Shown in pieces: positions 47,340-61,215 of a DNA stretch of 64,000 nt; the first letter of the stretch is position 1; the number at the start of each line of letters is the position of its first letter. The position numbers were made by a program, and so were the translations under genes. The stretch is from NCBI RefSeq assembly GCF_014066305.1, contig NW_023501165.1:62001-126000 (forward strand), given 5' to 3'. The notes under the pieces are model-generated. The model searched no databases, was not told the origin of the DNA, and saw nothing but the letters and a program-made list of their open reading frames with translations. The DNA comes from Letharia columbiana. Lineage: Eukaryota > Ascomycota > Lecanoromycetes > Lecanorales > Parmeliaceae.

Positions 47340-50300
47340 AGACTATAAGTTTAAAAATAAATTTAAAAATAATAAGTTTTATTTAAATAATATAAAATGC
47401 TATAATTATAAAGAAAAAGAATATTACGTTACTATTTATACTAAATTAAAAAAATCGAAAATAAAAAATCTTAATAAGATATCTATTAATTTAATTAATA
47501 ATTATAAGCTTTACGTAATTAATTTAACGGAAAAAGAAAAATCTTTATCGAAGACTTCGTAACGACGAGAGTAAAAATAGAAGTAGTATTTATTCTATTA
47601 TTAATCTATAAAGATAGAGTATTTTTAAATAATTAAGATAAGTTATAAACTCTTATCGAAATCTATTTTAATAATAAAATAAATATAAATATAAAAAATT
47701 GAAGTTTTATAATTAAATAGAATCTAATTAAAATTAATAATCTCTTATTAAAATCTATATAAATAGATAGAAAATTAACTTATTACTATAATATCTATTT
47801 GATTATTTATTATCTATAAAATAGTTAAAAGCGTATTAAGCGCTATAAATATATTTTCTACGCTATTAATAAAGAAGATCTCTTAATAATTTTAGATCTT
47901 TCAATCTTAATTAATAAGTAAATTAAGATAAATATAAAAGATCGAACTTAGCGTTTCGACGTTAAAAAGTAATTACTCGAGATTCTAGCGTTATAATAAT
48001 TCGCGGATATTTTAAAGAAGTATAAAACTATTTATATATTAGTTATAGTTAAAATAATAATTATAAATAGAGAATATAAAATTAACGCGATTAAAATATA
48101 GAGTATTTATATAAATAGTATAAAGATTATTTCTAAACTTTTTAATAAGTTAAAAAATATAAAGATATATTCTTATCGAAAGAAGTAATTTAATTACTAT
48201 TATATAAGAATTATAACTATACTATTAAAACTATAGTAAAGTTATTATTTAACTCGCTATATAATTTATTTAATATAAAGTTAATAATACTAAAAATCTA
48301 TCTCGACGAAGCTCTAGCGAAGAATTAAATTAAATACTCTATAAGCTTAATAAAAGCTTTAATTTTATTTATTCTAAAAAAGAATAAAGATTTATATTTA
48401 TATATCGATTATCGTAAACTAAATAAGATAATTATTAAAAATCGATATTTATTATTCTTAATTAGCGAGATACTTAATTATCTAAATAATTCTAAGTAAT
48501 ATATTAAATTTAATTTAAAAAATACTTATTATTATATATAAATTCGTAAAGATAATAAGTAGAAAATAGCGTTTTATATATATTACGGGTTTTTTAAATA
48601 TCTAATAATACTATTTAACTTAATTAATATCTTAATAATCTTTTAAATTTATATTAATAAAATCTTAATTAAGCTAATTAACTAATTTTATATAATATAT
48701 TTAAATAATATTCTTATTTTCTCTAAGATAAAGAAGAAGTATCTAGACTATATAAAGTAAATACTTAATTAATTTAGACGATATAGCCTTTATATAAATC
48801 TAAAAAAATACGAGTTTTTTATTATCGAAGTAGAATTTCTCGACTTTATAATATCTATTATTAATATTATTATAAATAAACATAGAGTTATTATAATTTA
48901 AGAGTAGCTAAAATTAAAAGACTATTATAATATATAAGTTTTTCTAAAATTTATAAATTTCTATCGAAGATTTATTTATAATTACTCTTAAATTATAGAC
49001 TTTTTAATAGAACTTCTTAGAAGAAGCGAAAAAGATATTAAATCAGAATTATTTTTATAGCTCGATATTATAAAGTATATATTAAAGAAACTAAAAAGCG
49101 CCTTTATAATCACGCTTCTTCTAGAGTATTTTAACTTTTAACTTTTAATTCGAATTGAAATTAATATTTCGTTATTCGCTATAGCGAATATATTTATCTA
49201 GTTATATACGAATAGATAATAATATTTAATCGCTTTTTATTTAAAAAAAATAATTAATATAAAGTATAATTATAAAATATATAATTAAAAACTTCTCGCG
49301 ATTATTATAATATTTAAATATTAATACTATTATCTAAAGAGAAGTTTTTATTTTATTAAAGTCTTTATTAATTATAATAATTTAAAATACTTTATAGAAT
49401 AATTAATATTAAATAGTAGATAAGCTCGCTAAGTAATAAAACTCTTCTTATATAATTTCTTAATTTCGTATAAATTAAATAAGATAAACTCTATCGATAT
49501 ATTTTTAAGATACTCTAATTATAAGAGCGAAAACGAATTAATTAATAGATTTCTCTTTATATTATAATAAAAACTAGCTAGAGTTAAAAGTCTTTTAAAT
49601 TCTATTTTAATTATTATTAAGATAGCTTATAAAGATAGCGTAAACTATATATATAAGAAATATAATTTTAATAGTAGATATCTTATCGTATTAAATAATC
49701 TAAGTATAAATAAGAGTTTCTTAAATACTAATTTAAGAGAAGAAATATCTATAAAAAAAATACTTAAGAATTTAATAACTATCGTAATATAAAAAACTTA
49801 CTTAAATATAATATATTCTTTAAGACTTAAAGAATCTTAATCTTTAATAAAAGAAAGCTTAAATAAGATGTTTACTTAATATACTTATAACGTAATCGAT
49901 AAGCAACTTAATTCTATTACTAAAACTATTAATTATAAATAACTCATTTTATATCTAATTATTAAAGTATTAATAATTAGCGAAACAATATATAATATAA
50001 ATAGTAAGTTTATTTATAAACTTATAAAGATACTTTAATAAGAGAATACTCTTATTAAATAATATAAAGTTAATAAGATATCGAGTAAGCGAATATAAAA
50101 CGTCGATAATTAAACTTAAGATAATTAAGGGCTATTAAAATATAATAATAAATTATAGATTCTCGAAGAAGACTTAATCTAAAAAAAACTATTAAAACGC
50201 TATTATAACGATTCTATAGCTAGATATTTCGATATTAATAAAATATTTAAACTAATAAATAGAAAATACTACTAGAATAATATTCGTATAGATATTAAAA

Positions 50301-51480
50301 GATTATATATAATATGTATTAATATATAAAAGTAAAACGTTATTATCTCTATAGTAAACTAGATATACTTTCTTTATTAACGAAATTATAAAAGAAAATT
50401 ATAATAAATTTTAGTATAAATCTTTTTTTTAATAAATATAAAGATAATATTTATAACTCGATTCTTATAATAATTAATTAATATATTAAAATATTAAAAT
50501 ATATATTTATTAGTAAGATAATTAATACTATATAATTAGAGAAGTTATTTATAAAGAAAATTATTTTTCGATATAAAGTATTAAAAGATATTATTATAGA
50601 TTAGAGATTTATTTTTATAAGTGCGTTTTAATTAGAAATCTACTATTAATTATATATAAAACGTAGACTAAATATTATCTTTTATTTATAAACTAATAAA
50701 TAAATAAAGCGATAAAATTAAATTTTAAAATATTATCTAAAAATATATTATTTAGAGCTATAAAATAATTAAATAAAGCTTCTACTAATTACGAAATTTA
50801 TATACTATTAAAATAAGTATAAAATAATCGATTATAATTTATTCTTTACTATATATAAATATTAATTTAAATTTAAATTAATTATTAAAAATAGCGTTAT
50901 CGAGAGAAAAGTATTTATAGCGAAAGAATATATTAAAGAAATTAATATAATTCGATAAGAGCTTATAAGATATTAATAAAGTATATAAAAAATATAATTA
51001 AAGTTTTATAATAAGAATTATAAATCGTAAAGATTTAATCGTAACAATTTTATTATACTTTTTATAAAGAATTTAAAATAAAAAAGATTAAATAAAAAGC
51101 TTTTTAATAAACTAATTAATTTATTTCGTATTTAGAAATATATTAAAATATAAGCGTATCGACTATAACTATCGCCTATCTATTAAATTTATTCTATTTT
51201 CTATATATTATTATTAAAATTATATAAATAAAGATTAGAAGATTTAGATATCTCTAAGTATTCTATTTTTAAACTAATAAAAAATAATAAAGAGTATTTA
51301 ATAAAATTTATATATAAAAAGCGTATAAAAAAGAATAAGATAAAATATCTTATTTAATAAAAAGATTATTTTAAAAAGTATAATAAATAGCTTAATAAAG
51401 AAGTTATAGAGAATATATAAGACTTAATTAATAAATTTAGTAAATAGAGCTTATAAATATAAAAAGCGTAGAATACAAAT
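47340..51480 (+). pseudogene. Gag-pol relic of Gypsy F
   Basis: The zinc knuckle at 47,398-47,439 keeps its first Cys (tgc) while the other Cys, His and Cys positions read Tyr (tat), exactly what RIP does to TGT and CAT. The RT box at 48,698-48,709 reads Tyr-Leu-Asn-Asn instead of Tyr-Leu-Asp-Asp (aat for gat). RT flanks include a recognisable IDYRKLN block (about 48,408-48,428). The chromodomain near 51,325-51,440 reads KNKIKYLI..KDY, followed by ...ENI.DLINKF, with two Trp-like positions turned into stops. Untranslatable. Confidence 0.75.
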
Positions 51481-53289
51481 ATCGAAAAAAATAATCTAAA
51501 GACTAACGATTTTAAAAAAATTTAAAAATAAAGAATCTAGCTATAGAAAGTCGAATTCTAAATATTATAATAAAAAATAATATTAAAAGAGCTAATAAAA
51601 AGTACTAATATTCGAAAATAATAATAAAAAGACTATATTATTAGAAGTAATAGATATTATAATATAAGATATATATACGTAAAACGACGAGCTAATTAAA
51701 CCTCTTAAAGCTCTTATTAAAAATATCGTTAATAATATTATTATCACCGAGATTACCCCCCGAATCGCTCTTATTAATAGATTTTATCTTATTATTCTTC
51801 TCCTCTTCCTCTTCTTTCTTCTCCTCTTCTTCTTTATTCTTCTCTTTCTTATTATTTCTATTATTATTTATCTTATTCTTATCGCTATTACTCTTAAAGC
51901 TCGAGCTTAACTTAAAAAGCGCGAGAGATATATCTATCGATAAAAGATTAATTTAAAATATACTTAATATATATATAAAGGATAAGAAATAAATATAAGA
52001 AGTATAAGTATATATAATAAAGCGTATAACGTTATAGATGTCTATAAAAATATTTAGAATTTTTCGAAGAGTCTTCGCTTTATTAAGCGAAGTCACTTTA
52101 CTATTTAACTTCTTTTTTATTCTTAATTAATTTTTAATATACTAAATCGCTATTAAGATCGTATTAAAGTATTTATAAATAGTCTTAAATCGCGTAATAG
52201 ATATAAAATTAGAAGTATTAAGAATAAGAAGATAATAAATAGATTAAATACGTTATAAGCGAACGCGAATTATAATATTAACGCTAATAATTATATATTT
52301 ATTTATCGAGATCTTTTAAGTAAATTAATAGACGCTATAGATATATCTAATATATATTATTTATATAAAAACTTATTATAATATAATCTCTATAAAGATA
52401 AGCGTAATAATAATATTTAATAATTATATTATTATTATTATTAAATATAATATTATATAAGCGAAGAGTATACTTAAAGACTTATTAAATATAGCGATAA
52501 TAGATATTTTTATTTAGTATTAATAGAGATCTAGCGCTACGAAGAGCGAGTATAATAAATTATAATTATTAATATATAAGAAATATATATATAACGATAG
52601 AGTCTTTAAAAAACTTACTACGATAGCTATAACGTTTATAAAATATATTTATTAAATATTTATTAAATATATATTAGTTATAAAGAGTATAAATTATTAA
52701 GAATAATAAAGAAGTATTAATAAAATAGAAAATCTTTTAGAAAAAAAGTAAATATTAATATAATTATATATTAATTATATACGTTATATATCTAAATTAT
52801 ATTATTAATAATTACTTTATATATTATTATAACTATATTTAATCTATAAGAGTATATCTAATATTATTTATAAACGTTATATACTTTTATTATATATTTA
52901 TAATATATTATATTTACGCTATATTATTATAAAAAACTCTTTTTCTTCTTTTCTTATAAGATTTAAAAAATTTTAATAAATCTTTTAATAATAAGAAAAT
53001 ATTCTTTCTATATTTAGATTCGAGAATAAATTTTTAAAGAAAAAAGATAATTATTAGAAAAGAAGCTTAAGAGTTTTAAACGAGAGAATTCTAAATTACT
53101 TAATTTATATTATTTAATATATACTTAATAGAGTCTTAGCGAATAAGCTTAAGTAAGCGATTCTCCTCGAGTTTTCTTTATTTTTTTAAGAATTAGTTTT
53201 ACTATTAGATCGATATACGAATATATCTATCTCTCTAATTTCATATTACTATATAACTCTAAGACTCTTCGAGTCTAATAGAGACTTAA
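51480..53289. other. Unassigned part between Gypsy F chromodomain and Gypsy D
   Basis: Likely the 3' untranslated part of F plus other debris. Contains a pyrimidine tract (51,784-51,862) and a GC-bearing spot near 51,745-51,770 (cgagattaccccccgaatcg). No frame or LTR recognised. Confidence 0.45.
51784..51862 (+). repeat. Long polypyrimidine tract
   Basis: About 75 bases of almost only C and T (tcttctcctcttcctcttct and onward). Inverted, it is a Glu/Lys-like purine run (gaa/gag codons), so it may be an acidic low-complexity coding segment on the minus strand or a polypurine primer. Confidence 0.7.
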
Positions 53290-54529
53290 TTTATTTAAGA
53301 TTATAGATCTTATAAGAATCTTATATCGTCTAAAACTTTCGCTAACTATAAAAATCTACGACGTCTTTTATCTTAATCTCTTAAGTTTTATAATAAATAA
53401 TCTCTTACTAGAGTAGATAAATTCTTCGTCGAAATATATTACTATTAATAATTAAATCGAATAGATTATTAAAGAAATATTTATCTTTAAATTAATTTAT
53501 AATTATTTTAAATATAAAGTTAAATAGAAAAGTTTTAATAATAATCTTATTTAATATAATACGAATAGCGATAAATTCGAAAATTACTAGAATCTAATAG
53601 ACGATTTCTATAAGCGATATTTCGAAGAGTCTTATCTATAAAGAATTAATTAATAAGATTTCGAAACTATCTTAGATATTTCATTTTTAGTCAAATTAAA
53701 ATCGTTCGATATTTTCGTAATAATCTTATTTTTTAAAGTCGAGAATCGATTTCTTAGATCTATATCGATCGAAAATTATATTATATATAATCTCTTATAT
53801 AGAATTTTCTTACTAACTAATACTTTAAGTATCTTTTCAAGTTATAATACGTTATCTATAGATCTTACTATCGTTATTAATAACTTTTATTAATATTAGT
53901 TATATAGTATTTTATAAAAAAACTTACTTAATATTAAATTAGAGTTTTTAGCATCTGCGGCTCGGTTTAATTTAAAAGCCCTCGATTAATTATATTATAT
54001 TATTTCATCGATATTTCATTCGCTTAAATATAAATTTAAAAATTATTATTATTTACTTCTACGTTTATAAACCTTATTTTTATTATATTATATCGATTTT
54101 CTCTCGACTAGACTTTCTATATATATCTAGATTATAACTAATAACGTTATCGCTATAGCACGATTAAGAAGAGCTACTATCGTTATTAATATCGCCTTTA
54201 AAGAAAGATATTATACTAGAAGACTCTAGATACGATTATTTCTTTACTACTTTTATTATTTTTTAGACGTTAAGCGTATATATATATATCTATTTTTCTA
54301 TCTTTTTACTTACTAATTATGAAGATATAATTTAATAAAGAGAGAGAAATAATATTATAAGTATATTTTTAATATATTTTTTAGCTCTATAGCTAGCGAG
54401 CCTTAACGAAGATATTCTCTATTATATTATATCTTCTTTTCATCTATATAATTCGATATCTTAGTTATCTTATTTAATATACCTATATTAATATTATATC
54501 TATATCGATTCTATTAATATTCTATATTT

Positions 54530-55270
54530 ATTAACTAGATAATTTAATATTAAAATTATAGAGAGTATATAACGTAAAACTTAAAGTAGCTAACTCTGTA
54601 TTCGTTATATTAAGAAATTATTATCGCTTAATTTCTTAATATAATTCTCAAAAGTATTCTTCGTAATATTCTTTATATTTATTTATTTTAATTTTTTCTT
54701 ATTCTTAATAATAATAGAGATACTAAAGCTTAAATTATAGTAATATTCTTTACTTATTAAGTAATAATTTAATAGAAAATCTTTTAGAGTATATAACGTA
54801 AGATTAATTAAATAGCTAAGTCGTCTTCTTAATACTAAGAGTTTTATTACCACTAAGTTTCTTCGAACTATTCTTTATATAAGTCTTACTATATTAAATT
54901 ATCTTATAATTAATTATAATAGATTCAATATAAGATTCTAAAAATAGCTCTTTAAGATTACTACTATAATAATCTATCTTCGTAATATTCTTCGTAGAAT
55001 TCTTAATATAAGTTTATTTATAAATCCTTCTCTTATTTATACTAAGTACGAGAATATCGAGAATAAATATGTTATATTAATAGAATTAATAGAATTAATA
55101 AAATAGTTAAAGAAGAATAATTATTTAAATAGATGAAAGGATTTTTAATTAATCTCAAACGCGTTTTATATTACTACGATATTTAAACGTATTAATTTAA
55201 TTTATCTTAATAGTACATTAAACTATTATCTATTTTTATCTCGTTAGAAAGTATTTAAATACTTAAGCCT
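54530..55270 (-). mobile_element. Long Helitron-like element fragment
   Basis: Three diverged array units (54,545-54,960) and the region up to the conserved gcgttagaaagta block, minus orientation. Both termini missing. Lies between the 3' LTR of D and the complete copy at 55,297. Confidence 0.65.
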
Positions 55271-55296
55271 AAAATATTATTTATATTATAAAGAAA

Positions 55297-57174
55297 TAAG
55301 TAAAGACCTATGAATTAAATTTATAGAGTTAGATTTTTCTAAGTTAAATCGAATTTTAGCTCTAGCCCTAAGTTAAATCGAACTCTAATCGCTTACTATA
55401 CGTTTTTAATCTACTTTTATTATTATAAAATTAATTTAATCTATATAATATATAGATATATATATATAAAGAGAGGCGCGCTAAGATTTAATTAGAAAGA
55501 TATATTAAGTATAAAGAATTAATTCGTAATAATTATTTATAAAAAATAGAGAAAGGCTATATTCTTATAGTAAGAAGTATTAAAATATTAAAAAGAAATA
55601 GAGATAATATACTAATTAGTAATATAAATCTTATAATATCTTCTATCGTAGTAAAATCTTTCAAATAATAAAATAGATTAGAGTAAGATATCGAACGATT
55701 TTAATTTATTTAAATATATATTATTCGATATTTCTTCTATAGAGACTTAATTAACTATAATATCGTAATAGATTCTTCTCTTATAACGTTATTATAGTAA
55801 TATATTATATTAATATAATAGAAATAATAGATTAAATTATAGTAATATTCTTCGCTTATTAAGTAATAATTTAATATAAAATTATAGAGAGTATATAATG
55901 TAAGATTTTAAAGAGCTAAGTCGTATTTTTAACAATAATAGCTTTATTATCGCTTAATTTCTTTATAATATTCTTTATATTTATCTATTATAATTTCTTC
56001 TCTTATTTCTTCTCTTATAGAGTATTAGATTAAGTAACTAGCTAAGTAATTAACTAAGTAGATAATTAATATAATATAAAATCTTAAAGAGTTAAGTCGT
56101 ATTCTTAATAATAGTAGTTTTATTACCGCTTAATTTCTTTATAATATTCTTTATATTTATCTATTATAGTTTCTTCTCTTACTTCTTCTCTTATTTTATT
56201 TATAGAGAGTATTAGATTAAGTAGCTAGCTAAGTAATTAACTAAGTAAATAACTAATATAACGTAAGATCTTAAAGAGCTAAGTCGTATTCTTAACGATA
56301 ATAGCTTTATTATCGCTTAATTTCTTTATAATATTCTTCGTATTTATCTATTATAGTTTCTTCTCTTACTTCTTTTTTTATAAAGTATTAAATTAAGTAG
56401 CTAGCTAAGTAGCTAACTAAGTAAATAATTAAATAATTAATTAATAATTTAATTAAATAGATTATTAAGCTAATAGAGTAGATAGTATTAATTAAGTAGC
56501 TAGTCGAGTATCGCTAGCTTAAGAGAAGTATATAAAAGAGAACGATAGCTATAAATTCGTTTAGACTCTTTTTAAGAGTCTTTTAACGCGTTTATAAGTA
56601 GTAATAAATAGCTATTAAACTACGGTCTCGATTATTAATAATAGCGAATTTATTAAAAGATAATTTAAGAGCGTTAATAGAGGCTCTAAGAGGCGAGTAA
56701 AAGAAGTATATATATCTAAAGCGTTTAGTAACGTTTCCGCGAGAGATATTAAGAATAATTATATTTATATTAATAAATTAATAGAATAGTAAAAGAAGAA
56801 TAATTATATAAATAGATAAAAGAATTATTATTCGATCTCGAACGCGTTTAATATAACTATTATAACTACTATATTTAAATACTAATTTAATTTATTAATA
56901 GTAAGTTAAACTTTATAATTTTTATAGCGTTAGAAAGTATAAAGCGAGCTCTATAATTTAAGGAATTATAAAGTAATTATATATATCGTAAGCTAAGTAC
57001 TTTAAAGTATAAGACTTCTATATATAAATTTTTAATAAGAAGATATAAAAGAGCTATTAAGCTAATTTAGCTAGTCTAATTAAAGAGTATAGCGAACTCG
57101 AATTAATAATTAGCTATATATATAAATTTAAGATTTTCTAGCTTAGCTCTATCTTATTCTTTTATATATATTAA
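55297..57174 (-). mobile_element. Long Helitron-like element (-), complete, RIPed
   Basis: Preceded by A and followed by T. Begins TAAGTAAAG (RIPed CGAG) with the hairpin, ends at the head ...TATATATTAA. Array units near 55,885, 56,070 and 56,255, each separated by heptad-like ctaagtaa runs. Inserted into Gypsy G, whose RT resumes at 57,175. Confidence 0.78.
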
Positions 57175-60100
57175 TATATAATTAAGTTATTAATTAAATC
57201 GAAGAGAAGAATTTAATACTTATATACTTTAAGAAAGATAATAAAAATAATAAAATTCTCGCTATTAAAATATATATATAGTTTATTAAACGCGGCTATA
57301 ATATCTAATCGAGTAAGATATTTATATTTCTAGATTCTTATTAAAATCTTATCTATTAATAAAATTAAATATTAATTTCTTTTAATAATAGCGTTTAGCT
57401 TTTAATAATTTATATAAAAACGTAATTTTTTATTCGACTTTTCTGCGAATAGAATAAGTAAAACGAATAATATATAATTTAATATTATAAATTCCTTCTT
57501 TAGATATTCGTTTAAATACTTCTTTATTTATTTTAATTTATATTTTAATATTAAATAAATCTTATTTTTCGAAAATTTTATTTTATTAAAGCTATTATTA
57601 AATTTTAGCTTATAGTTATAAGAATAATATAAGAGAAGTATATTTATTTTAATTCTATCGAAAACATCTAAATAGTCGTAATACTCTAAAGATAATTTAC
57701 GTTTTATCTTTTTAGAACTAATTTTATTAATACTATTAATTTAAATAAAGTAATTAAAACTATAATATCTTTTATATTTCTTTTTTAAATTATAAAAATA
57801 GAATTTATTAATTAATATATAAGGTTCGCGAGTTATTTATATAATAAGAGATATATATAATATTAATAAGTTATTATAAATCTTATTTATTATTAATATA
57901 AATAGTTTATTATCTTTTTTATAGATTAATTAATAGTAGATTACTATATTAATCTTAACGATATTAATAAACTTAAACTTCTTATTATTCTTATTTTTAT
58001 TTAATAAAAAAATATTTAAATTAATTTTATTATTATAGATAAGTAAGAGAGAGCTTTATTATTTTAATATAATAAATAAAAGAATAAATAATATAAATAG
58101 TTAAAGCTTTAAAATTAATAGGAAAGAGAGTTTATTTATTATTAATATTTAATTATTATTATAATTATATTAATCGAGTAGAAAGAGTATCTTATCTCGT
58201 AATATATTAAGAATTATCTTATATTTATTTATTTATAATTTTTTAATTATTATATTATATTTTAATAATATAATTAATATTAGATATATTTCTTCTTAAT
58301 AATCTTTTATTATTATTATAGAAAGTAAATAATATATAATTAATTATTTTATAATCTAATTATTATAATCTCTTAATAATTTAGATTATAATAATAAAAG
58401 TAGTTTTAGATATAAAGCTTTATATATTATTAAAATTAAAAACTCGTTTATAACTATATAAATATCGATATATTTATTATCTATAAGAAAATTCTTAAAT
58501 AAATAAATTCTCTTTTATAAAGATAGTATAATTTATATATAAAAAGAATAACGTGCTAAGACGTTATTAAAAATATCTATTAAATATACTTTATAAGTAT
58601 CTCTTATTATAACTTTAAAAGAGATTATTTATTTCTTAAATTTAAAGAAGAATTATTACTATTTATAATATCGATATTATTAATTTTAAATTCTTTATTT
58701 TTTTTTAACGCGTAGAGTTATATTTTTTTAAAGATTTTTTTATTAATTTTAATTTAGATAGTTATTATATAATTCTTTTAATAGTAATTTTTCTTATTAT
58801 AATTATAATATATTAATTCTTTTAACTTTAAATTAATTATAATATTTAAAGATATAATAATTATATTTAAATTAAATTTAATAATAAATATAAGATATAT
58901 ATTAATTATAGATATTATCGTTAATATTTATATTATAATTAACTTAATAGTAGTTTTTATAAATTTAAAATTCTTATATTTAATATATTATAAATTATTT
59001 AGCTTTTAAAAATATTCTTTTATAATCTTTAAGATAATAAAATCTTTTATAATCTATTATAACTCTTTTAATTTCTTTCTTAATTTCTTAAAAAGATAAT
59101 TCTTTAATATAAGAATTTTATTAATATTAAAAATAATATTTAATTAAATAAAATTTAAATAGAAGTTAATAAAGAATTAGATTTTTTATTATAGAGTATA
59201 TATATTATATAATATATTATTATATCGATTTAAATTCTTATAAATATTAATTAACTTATTTATAATTTTAATAAAAAATTAATATAAATTAATAAAGTTT
59301 TAAAGTTTTCTATATATTATATATTATATAATCTTATTATTAAATTATAAAATTATATAGATTATTTTAAAGTTTTTAATAAGATAATAATCGCTATTAA
59401 TTTTAAATTTCTATTTTATTTTAAAGAATTAGTTATTTTAAATAGAGTTAATATCGTTAATAAATAAAGATAGATTTAAGATCTTAATTAATTTTTCTTT
59501 TAAATATCTAGATATATATTTCTTTTTAATTAAAAATAATTATAAATCTTTTATAGATTATAAATTAAGATTATTAACTTTTCGCTATAAAGAAATTATA
59601 TTTTCTAAAAGTTTTAAGCTAATTAATTTATCTTCTAAGTTAATTTATAAATCTAAAATAAATTATTTATAATTAGATTCTTTTTATTATAATAATATAA
59701 TATCAAATAATAATCTTCTAAAAATTATTTCGCTTTTAATAAATTTTATTTAATATAATTATAAATTTATCGAATTAATACTTAATTTAATATTATAATT
59801 ATAAATTATTAGCGATATCTTAGAATTTATTTATTAAATTTATCTTATTAAGAATATTATTTAATAGAATTAATATTTATTAAAACTTAATTTACTTAAA
59901 TAGAGTTTTAATTTAATTTATTTTTTTAATATTAAACTTTATTATAAGAAAGAAGAAAGAAAGATTTAAAATAAAGTAAAGAGAAGTTTAAATATTTTGA
60001 AAGAATAGATATTAGAGATATTAGATTATAAGAGTTTAATATATTTATTTCTTAATTATTTAAAATATTAAGAAGACTATAAATACTTTAAATAATAAAT

Positions 60101-60555
60101 TTTTAAATATACTTACTTCGTTTAAGAAATCTTTTATTTTATAAAGAAGTTATATATAGAGAAATTTCGAAGAATAGTATTTTTAATTAATTATAACTCG
60201 ACTATTTCTTATTTAATTAAGATTTTATTAAAATCTTAGATATTATAATATATAAAGTTATAAGTAATATTATTAGTATATATTTTAAATATAGAAATAT
60301 AAGATAATATTAGCTATTTCTTTTAATTCGCTAGTTATATAAATAGTTTAATATCTTCTTTATTTCTCGATTATTATTTATCGAAATTATTTTACTATCT
60401 TATTTAAGCTCTTTAAAATCGATTTATTTATTTAATAGACTTTTATCTAGAAATATAATAGCTTAACTTAATTTCTTATTAAAGCTTCTATTAATATATT
60501 TCTTTAAATTTATTTATTAATATAAATAAAATAAGTAAATTAATTTTAATTATAA

Positions 60556-60738
60556 TATTAGAATCGATATAGATATAATATTAATATAGATATATTAAAT
60601 AAGATAACTAAGATATCGAATTATATAAATAGAAGAGAGATATTAAATAGTAGATAAATATCTCTATTAAGATACGCTAGACTCGAATAGATAAGAGAGC
60701 TAAGTAGTATATTAAGAATATAGAATACGCTCGTAATA
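60556..60738 (-). repeat. 5' LTR of Gypsy G
   Basis: 183 bp, same sub-family as 39,229-39,407; followed in element sense by the leader conserved with copies at 42,141 and 5,213. Confidence 0.8.
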
Positions 60739-60759
60739 TATACTATATCTCTTTCTTAC

Positions 60760-61215
60760 TAGCTCTTAATTAAGCTATAGCGAGTAATCTTTAATAATAT
60801 TTTCGCGAGAAGTATTAAAAATAAATATATTTATATTATTAAATTAATAGATTTATAAAAGAATAATAATTATATAAATAAATGAAAGAACTATTATTTA
60901 ATTCTAAACGCGTTTAAGATAATTATAATATTTAAATATTAATTCGCTTTTTTAATAATAGATTAAATTCGTTAGAAAGTATAAACTAAGCTTTATAATC
61001 TAATAAATTATAAAGTAATAATATTAATAAGAATCTAGATATTTTAAAATATAAGACTTTTATATATAAATTTTTAAAAAGAAAATATAAGAGAGCTAGC
61101 GAGTTAACTTAGTTTATTTAATTAAAGAATATAATAATCTAAAATTTATAATTAACTAGATATATAAATTTAAGACTTTTTAAATTTACTCTATCTTATT
61201 TTATTATATATATTA
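60760..61215 (-). mobile_element. Long Helitron-like element, head fragment
   Basis: Matches 1,440-1,898 and 56,720-57,174 (head half, minus orientation). It is the last identifiable repeat before the genic side. Confidence 0.65.

Larger units (their letters stand above)
46191..53289 (+). mobile_element. Second Gypsy family (F), chromodomain type, inserted in D
   Basis: A retrotransposon distinct from D/E/G: its RT and RNase H differ in sequence and spacing. Order: leader and gag (46,191-47,340), CCHC knuckle (47,398-47,439), protease region, RT (48,290-48,900), RNase H (49,150-49,480), integrase (50,160-51,000), chromodomain (about 51,250-51,450), then about 1.8 kb of unrecognised sequence to the resumption of D. 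LTRs could not be delimited; only a single copy is in the window, so the boundaries are those of the interruption of D. Confidence 0.7.
41977..54518 (+). mobile_element. Gypsy retrotransposon D (+), inserted in G
   Basis: 5' LTR 41,977-42,140; leader, gag and protease region 42,141-45,150; RT 45,200-46,100 with its YLDD box reading Tyr-Leu-Asn-Asn at about 45,678-45,689; start of RNase H to about 46,190. Then comes a different retrotransposon to about 53,289, then the chromodomain (53,450-53,610), 3' part, purine tract (54,337-54,352) and 3' LTR 54,353-54,518. About 1.95 kb of RNase H/integrase, present in copy E, is missing at the interruption. Its first 3.6 kb form a huge inverted repeat with 57,175-60,738. 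Confidence 0.8.
39229..60738 (-). mobile_element. Gypsy retrotransposon G, minus strand, split in two
   Basis: The LTRs at 39,229-39,407 and 60,556-60,738 share sub-family words absent from other copies (atatagaatacgctcgtaat), so they are read as a pair. The 5' side (60,555 down to about 57,175) carries the untranslated leader, gag and the start of RT. The 3' side (41,976 down to 39,408) carries RNase H remains, integrase, chromodomain and a purine tract. Everything from 41,977 to 57,174 is later insertion, and about 0.65 kb of RT is missing. Flanking pentamers do not match, so a rearrangement at one end is possible. Confidence 0.72.
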
